Of a DNA stretch of 64,000 nucleotides, positions 50,963-59,673 are shown in pieces. The translations under genes were made by a program, and so were the position numbers. The stretch is from the NCBI GenBank assembly GCA_964658455.1, contig CAZZZA010000001.1, positions 15,634 through 79,633 on the forward strand. Direction: 5' to 3'. Source of the DNA: Lichenicola sp964658455. GTDB taxonomy: Bacteria; Pseudomonadota; Alphaproteobacteria; Acetobacterales; Acetobacteraceae. How positions within the stretch are numbered: the first letter of the stretch is position 1; each line of letters starts with the position of its first letter. The notes below the pieces were generated by a model, which was not told the DNA's origin, did no database searches, and saw only the letters and a list, made by a program, of their open reading frames with translations.

Positions 50963-50996
50963 TGTCAAGCAAGGTTTACGTCTTGTTTGCTTGACA
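50963..50996. promoter_or_regulatory. 34-bp dyad of two overlapping near-consensus PpsR boxes
   Basis: TGTCAAGCAA (50963-50972) is repeated in inverted form as TTGCTTGACA (50987-50996), with 14 bases between. Read as PpsR sites (consensus TGT-N12-ACA), box 1 is TGT-N12-ACG at 50963-50980, and box 2 is CGT-N12-ACA at 50979-50996. Each has one mismatch and they overlap at the centre. The outer ends contain TTGACA on each strand, so bound protein would cover both divergent -35 regions. Confidence 0.75.
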
Positions 50997-51020
50997 CTCT
51001 GGTTTGCCGCAGCCTAGCGT
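50991..51020 (+). promoter_or_regulatory. Candidate bchF promoter
   Basis: A perfect TTGACA (50991-50996) is followed after 18 bases by TAGCGT (51015-51020), a weak -10. Weak -10 elements are usual in GC-rich alphaproteobacteria. A mirror TTGACA on the minus strand (50968-50963), 17 bases before AATTCT, would serve ppaA. Confidence 0.5.
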
Positions 51021-51119
51021 GACCTATCGAGACGGCGTGGCCGCTTGCCGGGCCTGCCACTCGGAACTGTCGGACGAGTCGGACCTGATTGCCAGTCTCG
51101 ATCCACCGATGTCGCGGTC

Positions 51120-51138
51120 GCCCGGCCTTTTGCCGGGC
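51120..51138 (+). promoter_or_regulatory. Hairpin in the bchF leader just before the ribosome binding site
   Basis: GCCCGGC (51120-51126) pairs with GCCGGGC (51132-51138) around loop CTTTT; AGAGGAG follows within a few bases. A second GCCGGGC at 51047-51053 could pair with the same upstream arm, so two alternative folds exist. No other gene is seen in the leader from about 51021 to 51154. Confidence 0.4.
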
Positions 51139-51154
51139 CAGAGAGGAGCGTGTG

Positions 51155-51655
51155 ATGCCGAAAGCACATCCCACGGCATCCCTGTACACGCCTACCGAGC
51201 GGGCGCGCCGCGATCGATCCGCCTGGACCCTGGTGCAGGGCATCCTGGCGCCGGTGCAGTTCCTGATCTTCTTCGTCAGCCTGATCCTGGTGCTGCGCTA
51301 CCTGGTCTGGGGAACCGGGCTGCACGCCGCCGCCCTGTCGGTCGTGGTGAAGGTGGCGGCGCTCTACACCATCATGATCACCGGCGCGATCTGGGAGCAC
51401 GAGGTGTTCGGCCGCTACCTGTTCGCGCCGGCCTTCTTCTGGGAGGACGCGGTCAGCATGCTGGTGATCGCGCTGCACACCGCCTACCTGCTGGCGCTGT
51501 GGTTCGGGCTGCTCGACGCCAGGCCGCTGATGCTGCTGGCGCTGGCCGCCTACGCCGCCTACGTGCTCAACGCCGCCCAGTTCGTGCTCAAGCTGCGCCG
51601 CGCCCGGCTCGATCCGGTGCTGCCGGGCTTCGCCGGGCTGGATCCCGCCCGATGA
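51155..51655 (+). CDS. bchF: 3-vinyl bacteriochlorophyllide hydratase
   Basis: A 166-aa membrane enzyme that hydrates the 3-vinyl group to 3-hydroxyethyl. YTPTERARRDRSAW at the N-terminus, RYLVWGTGLHAAALSVVVK and GAIWEHEVFGRYLFAPAFFWED are diagnostic. ATG 51155 has AGAGGAG at ideal spacing; the in-frame ATG at 51089 lies in the leader and is not preferred. First gene of the plus-strand operon. Confidence 0.95.
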   Translation: MPKAHPTASLYTPTERARRDRSAWTLVQGILAPVQFLIFFVSLILVLRYLVWGTGLHAAALSVVVKVAALYTIMITGAIWEHEVFGRYLFAPAFFWEDAVSMLVIALHTAYLLALWFGLLDARPLMLLALAAYAAYVLNAAQFVLKLRRARLDPVLPGFAGLDPAR

Positions 51656-52908
51656 ACGCGATCGCGCCTGCCATTCCGCAGCCGGTGCTGCGCGAGAACG
51701 GGCAGCGCGCGGTGTTCTGCGGGCTGACCGGGATCGTCTGGCTGCACCGCCGCATCCAGGACGCGTTCTTCCTGGTGGTCGGCTCGCGCACCTGCGCCCA
51801 TCTGCTGCAATCCGCCGCCGGGGTGATGATCTTCGCCGAGCCGCGCTTCGCCACCGCCATCATCGAGGAGCGCGACCTTGCCGGACGCGCCGACCCGAAC
51901 GACGAACTCGATCTGGTGGTCGACAGGCTGCTGGCGCGCCGCCCGGACATCAGGCTGCTGTTCCTGGTCGGATCCTGCCCGTCCGAGGTGATCAAGCTCG
52001 ACCTGTCCCGCGCCGCCGCCCGGCTGTCGCGCCGGTTCGCGCCCAATGTCCGGGTGCTGAACTATTCAGGCAGCGGCATCGAGACCACCTTCACCGAGGG
52101 CGAGGATCGCTGCCTCGAGGCCCTGGTGCCCGAACTGCCGCGCAGCGATGCGCCGTCGCTGCTGGTGGTGGGGGTGCTGGCCGATGTCGTCGAGGCGCAG
52201 TTCCGCCGCCTGTTCGCCGGCCTCGGCATCGAGACCGTCGATTTCCTGCCGCCGTCGCGCGCCGCCGACCTGCCGGCGGTAGGCCCCAACACCGCCTTCC
52301 TGTGCGCGCAGCCGTTCCTGCACCAGACCGCGCTGGCGCTGGAATCGCGCGGCTGCACCCGCCTGTCGGCGCCGTTCCCGCTCGGCGCCGAGGGCACCAG
52401 CCTGTGGCTCGCCGCCGCGGCGCGGCATTTCGGCATCGATCCCGCCCTGGTGCGACAGGTCACCGCGCCGGGTGCCGCGCGCGCGACGCTGGCGCTGGCC
52501 GGGCACCGGGCGCAGCTCGCCGGCAAGCGGGTGTTCTTCTTCCCCGACTCGCAGCTCGAACTGCCGCTGGCGCGGTTCCTGCAGCGCGAACTGGGCATGG
52601 TGCTGACCGAGGTCGGCACCCCGTTCCTGCACCGCGTCTCGATGCAGCCGGAGCTGGCGCTGCTGCCGGCGGATCTGGCGATCACCGAGGGCCAGCATGT
52701 CGATCGGCAGCTCGACCGCTGCCGCGCCGAGCGGCCGGACATCACCGTCTGCGGGCTCGGTCTCGCCAATCCCCTCGAAGCGGAAGGCATGACCACCAAA
52801 TGGTCGATCGAGCTGCTGTTCACGCCGATCCAGGGCTACGAGCAGGCGGCGGACCTCGCGGCCTTGTTCGCGCGGCCGCTCGATCGCCGCACCAGGCTGG
52901 CGGTCTGA
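51652..52908 (+). CDS. bchN: Dark-operative protochlorophyllide reductase subunit N
   Basis: A 418-aa NifD-like subunit. Cys23, Cys48 and Cys109 (in VFCGLTG, GSRTCAHL and LVGSCPSE) are the three NB-cluster ligands known from R. capsulatus BchN, offset by three residues. The fourth ligand is an Asp of BchB. Together with BchB and BchL it reduces protochlorophyllide without light but is oxygen-sensitive. ATGA overlap with bchF. Confidence 0.97.
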   Translation: MNAIAPAIPQPVLRENGQRAVFCGLTGIVWLHRRIQDAFFLVVGSRTCAHLLQSAAGVMIFAEPRFATAIIEERDLAGRADPNDELDLVVDRLLARRPDIRLLFLVGSCPSEVIKLDLSRAAARLSRRFAPNVRVLNYSGSGIETTFTEGEDRCLEALVPELPRSDAPSLLVVGVLADVVEAQFRRLFAGLGIETVDFLPPSRAADLPAVGPNTAFLCAQPFLHQTALALESRGCTRLSAPFPLGAEGTSLWLAAAARHFGIDPALVRQVTAPGAARATLALAGHRAQLAGKRVFFFPDSQLELPLARFLQRELGMVLTEVGTPFLHRVSMQPELALLPADLAITEGQHVDRQLDRCRAERPDITVCGLGLANPLEAEGMTTKWSIELLFTPIQGYEQAADLAALFARPLDRRTRLAV

Positions 52909-52909
52909 G

Positions 52910-54469
52910 ATGAAGCTGACGCTCTGGACCTACGAGGGGCCGCCGCATGTCGGGGCGATGCGCGTGGCGACGGCGATGCGGAATGTGCATTACGTGCTGC
53001 ACGCGCCGCAGGGCGACACCTACGCCGATCTGCTCTTCACCATGATCGAGCGGCGCGACCGGCGGCCGCCGGTCACCTACACCACCTTCCAGGCCCGTGA
53101 CCTCGGCGGCGACACCGCGACCCTGTTCAAGGAGGCGGCGCGCGACGCCTTCGAACGGTTCAAGCCCGAGGCGCTGCTGGTCGGCGCCTCCTGCACCGCC
53201 GAACTGATCCAGGACGACCCTGGCGGGCTGGCAAGGGCGCTGGGGCTGCCGGTGCCGGTCGTGGCGCTCGAGCTGCCGGCCTACCAGCGCAAGGAGAACT
53301 GGGGCGCGGCAGAGACCTTCTACCAGCTGGTCCGCACCTTCTGCGGCGAGCAGAAGCCGGCGCGCGCGGAGCATGCGGCCCCGTCCTGCAACATTCTCGG
53401 TCCCACCGCGCTCGGCTTTCGCCATCGCGACGATGTCCGCGAGATACGCGCCCTGCTGGCCACGCTCGGGATCGCGGTCAACGTGGTGGCGCCGCTGGAT
53501 GCGACGCCGGCGGATCTCGCCAGGCTGGCGCAGGCGGATTTCAACGTAATGCTGTATCCGGAGACCGCCGGTCCGGCGGCGCAGCTGCTCGAGCGCCGTT
53601 TCGGGCAGCGCGCGACGCGCACGGTGCCGATCGGCGTCGGCGCCACCCGGGATTTCGTGCTCGAGGTCGCGGGTCTGGCCGGTATCGATCCCGCCACGGC
53701 GCTTGCCGGCGCGCCGTCGAACCTGCCCTGGTATTCGCGGTCGGTCGACTCGACCTACCTGACCGGCAAGCGGGTCTTCATCTTCGGCGACGCGACGCAC
53801 GCGATCGCCGCCGCCAGGGTCGCTACCGAGGAGCTGGGCTTCACCCTGGTCGGGCTCGGCAGCTACAGCCGCGAGCAGGCGCGCGCCGTGCGCGACGCGG
53901 CCCGCAGATACGATCTCGAGGCGCTGATCACCGACGACTACCTCGATGTCGAGGCGGCGATCGCCGCCTCGCAGGCCGAGCTGGTGCTCGGCACGCAGAT
54001 GGAGCGCCACATCGCCAAGCGCCTGGGCATTCCCTGCGCGGTGATCTCGGCGCCGGTGCATGTGCAGGATTTCCCGGCCCGGCACTCGCCGCAGATGGGC
54101 TTCGAGGGCGCGAACGTCCTGTTCGACAGCTGGATCCATCCGCTGATGATGGGTCTCGAGGAGCATCTGCTCGGGCTGTTCCGCGAGGATTTCGAATTCT
54201 CCGACCAGGCGGCGCCGTCGCATCTCGGCGCCGGGCACGCGGCGCCGGCCGCCGAGCCGGTCGCCGAACCGGTGGCGGCGCCGGTCGCGGAGATCACGGC
54301 CGACGGCGCGCATGTCTGGGACAGCGACGCCGAGCGCGAACTGTCGCGGATCCCGTTCTTCGTCCGCGGCAAGGCCAGACGGAACACCGAGCGCTTCGCC
54401 CGCGAACGCGGGCTCGTCACCATCAGCATCGAGACGCTCTATGATGCAAAGGCCCATTATGCACGCTGA
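52910..54469 (+). CDS. bchB: Dark-operative protochlorophyllide reductase subunit B
   Basis: A 519-aa NifK-like subunit. Asp36 (in APQGDTYADL) is the unusual aspartate ligand of the 4Fe-4S NB-cluster and is conserved. MKLTLWTYEGPPHVGAMRVA is the standard N-terminus. After residue 440 comes an Ala/Pro/Val/Glu-repeat linker (PAAEPVAEPVAAPVAE), then the small C-terminal helical domain (ELSRIPFFVRGKARRNTERFA). The 3' end overlaps bchH by 11 bp. Confidence 0.96.
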   Translation: MKLTLWTYEGPPHVGAMRVATAMRNVHYVLHAPQGDTYADLLFTMIERRDRRPPVTYTTFQARDLGGDTATLFKEAARDAFERFKPEALLVGASCTAELIQDDPGGLARALGLPVPVVALELPAYQRKENWGAAETFYQLVRTFCGEQKPARAEHAAPSCNILGPTALGFRHRDDVREIRALLATLGIAVNVVAPLDATPADLARLAQADFNVMLYPETAGPAAQLLERRFGQRATRTVPIGVGATRDFVLEVAGLAGIDPATALAGAPSNLPWYSRSVDSTYLTGKRVFIFGDATHAIAAARVATEELGFTLVGLGSYSREQARAVRDAARRYDLEALITDDYLDVEAAIAASQAELVLGTQMERHIAKRLGIPCAVISAPVHVQDFPARHSPQMGFEGANVLFDSWIHPLMMGLEEHLLGLFREDFEFSDQAAPSHLGAGHAAPAAEPVAEPVAAPVAEITADGAHVWDSDAERELSRIPFFVRGKARRNTERFARERGLVTISIETLYDAKAHYAR

Positions 54470-57400
54470 AACAGCGCCGATGCGGTTCGTGATCGTGACC
54501 ATGGACAGTCACCTGTCCAGCGCCGCGACCCGGGCGGAGGGCAGCCTGCGCGCCGAGATCCCCGGCCTGGAGATCGTGGTCCACGCCGCGACCGAGTGGG
54601 GCGGCGATCCGCATGCGCTCGATGCCTGCCTGCGCGACATCGCCCGCGCCGACATCGTCCTCGCCACCATGCTGTTCCTCGACGACCACATCCGCGCGGT
54701 GCTGCCGGCGCTGCAGGCCAGGCGCGAAGCCTGCGATGCAATGGTCTGCTGCATGGCGGGCGGCGAGATCGTCCGTCTGACAAAGCTCGGCAAGTTCGAC
54801 ATGTCCGCCGAGGCCAGCGGCGCGATGGCGATGCTCAAGAAGCTGCGCGGCAACCGTGGCAAGAGCGGCGCGCAGTCCAGCGGCGAGAAGCAGATGCGGA
54901 TGCTGCGCAAGCTGCCGAAGCTGCTGCGCTTTATCCCCGGCGCCGCCCAGGACGCGCGCGCCTATTTCCTCACCATGCAGTACTGGCTGGCGGGATCGGA
55001 GGAGAACCTCGCCAACATGGTGCGGCTGCTGGTCGGGCGCTATGCCACCGGCGCCCACCAGGCCGGGGCCGCCCGGCTCCGCGCCGTCTCGCCGGTCGAG
55101 TATCCCGATGTCGGGCTCTACCATCCGCGTGCCGCCAGCCGGATCACCGAGACCCTGGCCGATCTGCCGCGCCAGGCCGGGCTGCTCGGCGGCGGGCGCG
55201 GCACCGTCGGCGTGCTGCTGCTGCGGTCCTACGTGCTGGCAGGCAACGCCGGCCATTACGACGGCGCGATCGCCGCCCTGGAACGCAACGGCCTGACCGT
55301 GATCCCCGCCTTCTCCAGCGGCCTCGACCAGCGGCCGGCGATCGAGCGGTTCTTCCAGAAGGACGGCGTGCCGACCGTCGACGCGGTGGTGTCGCTGACC
55401 GGTTTCTCGCTGGTCGGCGGCCCCGCCTACAACGACGCCCATGCCGCGGAGACGGTGCTGGCGTCGCTCGACGTGCCCTACGTGGCGGCGCATCCGGTCG
55501 AGTTCCAGACGCTGGAGGAATGGCGCGACAGCGCCCGCGGGCTCAATCCCGTCGAGGCGGCGATGATGGTGGCGATCCCCGAACTCGACGGCGCGATCTG
55601 GCCGATGACGTTCGGCGGCCGTTCGCAGGACAGCGTCGAGCGCCGCGACATGGTCTGCCATCCGGAACGCGCCGCGGCGCTGGCGAGCCGGGTCGCCAGG
55701 CTGGTGGCGCTGCGCCGCTCGAGCCGCGCCGAGCGCCGGATCGCCACCGTGCTGTTCAACTTCCCGCCCAACAGCGGGGCGACCGGGACCGCGGCCTACC
55801 TCTCCGTGTTCGAATCGCTGTTCAACACGCTGCATGCGCTGCGCGATGCCGGCTACACCGTCGAGGTGCCGAAGGACGTGGACGCGCTGCGCCGCGCGGT
55901 GCTGCAGGGCAATGCCGAGCAGTATGGCAGCGAAGCCAACGTGGTGGCGCGGATCGCCACCGACGACCATGTGCGGCGCGAGCGTCACCTGGCGGAGATC
56001 GAGAAGAGCTGGGGCCCGGCGCCGGGACGGCAGAACAGTGACGGCCGCAGCATCCATGTGCTGGGGGCGCGGTTCGGCAACGTGCTGGTCGGCATCCAGC
56101 CGGCGATCGGCATCGAGGGCGACCCGATGCGCCTGCTGTTCGAGGGCGGCTTCGCGCCGACCCATGCGTTCTCGGCGTTCTACCGCTACCTGCGCGAGGA
56201 TTTCGACGCGCATGCGGTGCTGCATTTCGGAACCCATGGCGCGCTGGAATTCATGCCCGGCAAGCAGGCCGGCCTGTCCGCCGCCTGCTGGCCGGACCGG
56301 CTGATCGGCGACCTGCCGAACTATTACGTCTACGCCTCGAACAACCCTTCCGAGGGTGCGCTGGCCAAGCGTCGCGCCGGCGCAACGCTGATCTCCTACT
56401 TGACGCCGCCGGTGACCCGGGCCGGCCTGTATCGCGGTCTGGCCGACCTCAAGGCGTCGCTGGATCGCTGGCGCGGCCTGGAGCCGGACGCGCCGGCGGA
56501 ACAGCGCGCGATGCTGGCAGAGCTGATCCGGTCGCAAGCGGTGCTGGTCGACCTGGCCACCGCAGAGCCGGTCTGGCTCAGCCCGTGGCCGGAAATCGAC
56601 GCTCTGGTCGCGGCCATCATCGAGGTCGAATACGCGCTGATCCCGCACGGCCTGCATGTGGTGGGCACGCCGCCTGGCGCCGAGGCGCGCGCCGGCATGC
56701 TCGACGCGCTGGCGATCGAGGATCCGGTGCGGCGCGCCGAGATCGACCGCATGCTGGCCACGGACAGCGAACTGCCGGCGATCGTGCATGCGCTCGATGG
56801 CGGCTATCTGCACCCGGCGCCGGGCGGCGACCTGCTGCGCACCACAGAGGTGCTGCCGACCGGGCGCAATCTGCACGGCTTCGACCCGTTCCGGATCCCG
56901 TCCGCCTTCGCGGTGCGCGAAGGCATGATGCAGGCCGAACGGCTGCTGGCGCGCCACGATCCCGACGGCGCCGGGCTGCCGGAGACGGTGGCGATGGTGC
57001 TGTGGGGGACCGACAATCTCAAGACCGAGGGCGGTCCGCTGTCGCAGGTGCTGTGGCTGCTGGGCGCGGCGCCGCGCTTCGACCCCTATGGCCGGCTGTG
57101 CGGCGCGGTGCTGTTGCCGCTGGAGACGCTCGGACGGCCCAGGATCGACGTCCTGGTGACCCTGTCGGGCATCTTCCGCGACCTGCTGCCGATGCAGACC
57201 AGGCTGATCGCCGAGGCGTGCCTGCTCGCGGCGCAGGCCGACGAGCCGGTCGAGCAGAACTACGTCCGCAAGCACGCGCTGTCGTTCCTGTCGGCGCATG
57301 GCGGCAGCATGGAGGACGCGGCGCTGCGCGTGTTCGGCAACGATGACGGCACGTATGGCGCCAACGTCAACCTGCTGGTCGACCAGGGCGGCTGGCAGGA

Positions 57401-58058
57401 CGAGGACGAGCTGGCGCAGGCGTTCGTCAAGCGCAAGGGCTACGCCTACGGGGTGACCGGCACGCCGCGCCGCCACGACGCGCTGCTGAGCAACGTGCTG
57501 TCGACCGTCGACGTGGCCTACCAGAATCTGGATTCGGTCGAACTCGGCGTCACCACCGTCGACCATTATTTCGACACGCTGGGCGGCGTCTCCCGTGCGG
57601 TGCGCGCCGCGCGCGGCGGTGCGGCGGCGTCGGTCTATATCGGCGACCAGACGCGCGGCGACGGGGTGGTGCGCACCCTGGCCGAGCAGGTGGCGCTGGA
57701 GACCCGCACCCGCGCGCTCAACCCGAAATGGTACGAGGCGCTGCTGGAGCACGGCTACGAGGGCGTGCGCCAGATCGAGGCGCACGTTACCAACACGCTC
57801 GGCTGGTCGGCCACCACCGGCCAGGTCGCCCCCTGGGTCTACCAGTCGCTGACCGAGACCTACCTGCTCGACGAGGCCATGCGCGCCCGGCTCGCGGCGC
57901 TCAACCCGACCGCGGCATTGAAGATCGCCAACCGCCTGATCGAGGCGCACGAGCGCAAATACTGGTCGCCGGACGAGTCGGTGATCGACCGGCTGCGCCG
58001 TGCCGGCGAGGATATCGAGGATCGTCTCGAAGGCCTGACAATGGGAGTTGCGGCATGA
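54459..58058 (+). CDS. bchH: Magnesium chelatase subunit H
   Basis: The 1199-aa porphyrin-binding subunit of Mg-chelatase is the branch-point enzyme into bacteriochlorophyll. MRFVIVTMDSHLSSAATRAE begins the domain. VLHFGTHGALEFMPGKQAG and ASNNPSEGALAKRRAGATLISYLTPP lie in the middle, and YEGVRQIEAHVTNTLGWSATTGQV near the end, all classic BchH/ChlH blocks. ATG 54459 (MHAETAPMRF) is chosen because AAAGG lies six bases upstream; ATG 54444 is possible. BchI and BchD are not in the window. Confidence 0.96.
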   Translation: MHAETAPMRFVIVTMDSHLSSAATRAEGSLRAEIPGLEIVVHAATEWGGDPHALDACLRDIARADIVLATMLFLDDHIRAVLPALQARREACDAMVCCMAGGEIVRLTKLGKFDMSAEASGAMAMLKKLRGNRGKSGAQSSGEKQMRMLRKLPKLLRFIPGAAQDARAYFLTMQYWLAGSEENLANMVRLLVGRYATGAHQAGAARLRAVSPVEYPDVGLYHPRAASRITETLADLPRQAGLLGGGRGTVGVLLLRSYVLAGNAGHYDGAIAALERNGLTVIPAFSSGLDQRPAIERFFQKDGVPTVDAVVSLTGFSLVGGPAYNDAHAAETVLASLDVPYVAAHPVEFQTLEEWRDSARGLNPVEAAMMVAIPELDGAIWPMTFGGRSQDSVERRDMVCHPERAAALASRVARLVALRRSSRAERRIATVLFNFPPNSGATGTAAYLSVFESLFNTLHALRDAGYTVEVPKDVDALRRAVLQGNAEQYGSEANVVARIATDDHVRRERHLAEIEKSWGPAPGRQNSDGRSIHVLGARFGNVLVGIQPAIGIEGDPMRLLFEGGFAPTHAFSAFYRYLREDFDAHAVLHFGTHGALEFMPGKQAGLSAACWPDRLIGDLPNYYVYASNNPSEGALAKRRAGATLISYLTPPVTRAGLYRGLADLKASLDRWRGLEPDAPAEQRAMLAELIRSQAVLVDLATAEPVWLSPWPEIDALVAAIIEVEYALIPHGLHVVGTPPGAEARAGMLDALAIEDPVRRAEIDRMLATDSELPAIVHALDGGYLHPAPGGDLLRTTEVLPTGRNLHGFDPFRIPSAFAVREGMMQAERLLARHDPDGAGLPETVAMVLWGTDNLKTEGGPLSQVLWLLGAAPRFDPYGRLCGAVLLPLETLGRPRIDVLVTLSGIFRDLLPMQTRLIAEACLLAAQADEPVEQNYVRKHALSFLSAHGGSMEDAALRVFGNDDGTYGANVNLLVDQGGWQDEDELAQAFVKRKGYAYGVTGTPRRHDALLSNVLSTVDVAYQNLDSVELGVTTVDHYFDTLGGVSRAVRAARGGAAASVYIGDQTRGDGVVRTLAEQVALETRTRALNPKWYEALLEHGYEGVRQIEAHVTNTLGWSATTGQVAPWVYQSLTETYLLDEAMRARLAALNPTAALKIANRLIEAHERKYWSPDESVIDRLRRAGEDIEDRLEGLTMGVAA

Positions 58059-58972
58059 CCGTTCTCGATCTACCGAAAAAGCTGCGGGCCGCGTCGGGCT
58101 GCAACAGCTGCGAGGACGGCGAGGGCAGCGTCCAGGTCAAGCTCGATCCGGAATCGCGGATCGGCACCGCCAAGGTGTTCGCGATCTACGGCAAGGGCGG
58201 GATCGGCAAGAGCACGACCTCTTCGAACCTGTCGGTGGCGTTCTCCAGGCTCGGCAAGCGGGTGCTGCAGATCGGCTGCGATCCGAAGCACGATTCGACC
58301 TTCACCCTGACCAAGCGGCTGGCGCCGACCGTGATCGACGCGCTGGAGGCGGTGGACTTCCACCCGGAGGAGCTGCGGGTCGAGGATTTCGTGTTCCCCG
58401 GCTATGGCGGCGTGATGTGCGTCGAGGCGGGCGGTCCGCCGGCCGGCACCGGATGCGGCGGCTACGTGGTCGGGCAGACGGTGAAGCTGCTGCGCGAGCA
58501 CCATCTGCTCGAGGAAACCGACGTGGTGATCTTCGATGTGCTGGGCGACGTGGTGTGCGGCGGCTTCGCGGCGCCGCTGCAACATGCCGACCGGGCGCTG
58601 GTGGTGGCGGCGAACGATTTCGACTCGATCTTCGCGATGAACCGGATCGTCGCCGCGATCCATGCCAAATCGCGGAACTACGACGTCCGGCTCGGCGGCG
58701 TGATCGTCAACCGCAGCGCCGATACCGACCAGATCCAGCGCTACAACGACGCGATCGGCATGAAGATGCTGGCGCATTTCCCCGACCTCGATGCGATCCG
58801 CCGCTCGCGCCTGCAGAAATCGACCCTGTTCGAGATGCCCTCCACGCCGGAGCTGGACGCGGTCTGCGGCGAATATCTGCGGCTGGCAGCGAGCCTGTGG
58901 GCCGGGGTCGCGCCGCTCGAGGCGATGCCGATGAAGGATCGCGACATCTTCGACCTGCTGGGCTTCGAGTGA
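58055..58972 (+). CDS. bchL: Dark-operative protochlorophyllide reductase iron protein
   Basis: The 305-aa NifH-like ATPase donates electrons to BchNB. P-loop GKGGIGKST is at residues 46-54. Cys134 (GTGCGG) and Cys168 (DVVCGGF), 34 residues apart, are the bridging 4Fe-4S ligands. The 40-residue N-terminal extension (GCNSCEDGEGSVQ) is normal for alphaproteobacterial BchL. ATGA overlap with bchH; one-base overlap with bchM. Confidence 0.97.
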   Translation: MTVLDLPKKLRAASGCNSCEDGEGSVQVKLDPESRIGTAKVFAIYGKGGIGKSTTSSNLSVAFSRLGKRVLQIGCDPKHDSTFTLTKRLAPTVIDALEAVDFHPEELRVEDFVFPGYGGVMCVEAGGPPAGTGCGGYVVGQTVKLLREHHLLEETDVVIFDVLGDVVCGGFAAPLQHADRALVVAANDFDSIFAMNRIVAAIHAKSRNYDVRLGGVIVNRSADTDQIQRYNDAIGMKMLAHFPDLDAIRRSRLQKSTLFEMPSTPELDAVCGEYLRLAASLWAGVAPLEAMPMKDRDIFDLLGFE

Positions 58973-59673
58973 TGAGCGCGGTCAGCTACGTCACCCGCCG
59001 CGCCGAACTCGAAACCTATTTCGACCGCACCGCGGCGCAGGCCTGGGAGAAGCTGACCTCGGACGCGCCGGTCGGGCGCATACGCGCCACGGTGCGCGCC
59101 GGGCGCGACGCGATGCGCGCCACGCTGCTCGGCTGGCTGCCGCCCGACCTCTCGGGATGCCGGCTGCTCGATGCCGGCTGCGGCACCGGCGCCTTCTCGG
59201 TCGAGGCGGCGCGGCGCGGCGCCGAGGTGGTGGCGCTCGATCTGTCGGCCACGCTGCTGACGACCGCGCGCGACCGCCTGCCCGCCGACATCGCCGGCCG
59301 CATCAGCTTCGAGGTCGGCGACATGCGCGACGCCGCCCGGTTCGGGCGCTTCGACCATGTGGTGGCGATGGACAGCCTGATCCATTATCCGGCGCGCGAG
59401 ATCGCCGCGGTGCTGTCGGCGTTCGCCGGCTGCGCCACCGGCTCGATCCTGTATACGATCGCGCCGCGCACGCCGTCGCTGTCGGTGATGCACGCGGTCG
59501 GCCGGCTGTTTCCGCGCGGCGATCGCGCCCCGGCGATCGAGCCGGTCGCGGCGGAGACCATCTCCGCCCGGCTGGCCGAACAGCCGGCGCTGTTCGGCTG
59601 GAGCGAGCGTCGCCGCTTTAGGGTCAATACCGGTTTCTACAAGTCCCAGGCGCAGGAGTTGGTCCGCGCATGA
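58972..59673 (+). CDS. bchM: Mg-protoporphyrin IX methyltransferase
   Basis: A 233-aa SAM-dependent enzyme that methylates the C13 propionate of Mg-protoporphyrin, supplying the substrate of AcsF. Motif I LLDAGCGTG is at residues 65-73, followed by ALDLSATLLTTARDR and FDHVVAMDSLIHYP. The N-terminal YFDRTAAQAWEKLTSDAPVGRIRATVR is diagnostic. ATG shares one base with the bchL stop; ATGA overlap with lhaA. Confidence 0.96.
   Translation: MSAVSYVTRRAELETYFDRTAAQAWEKLTSDAPVGRIRATVRAGRDAMRATLLGWLPPDLSGCRLLDAGCGTGAFSVEAARRGAEVVALDLSATLLTTARDRLPADIAGRISFEVGDMRDAARFGRFDHVVAMDSLIHYPAREIAAVLSAFAGCATGSILYTIAPRTPSLSVMHAVGRLFPRGDRAPAIEPVAAETISARLAEQPALFGWSERRRFRVNTGFYKSQAQELVRA

Noticed and set aside
54423..57950. 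A 1175-codon antisense frame inside bchH
   Set aside because: The composition is Arg/Gln/His-rich without any domain, and it lies entirely opposite a clear bchH.
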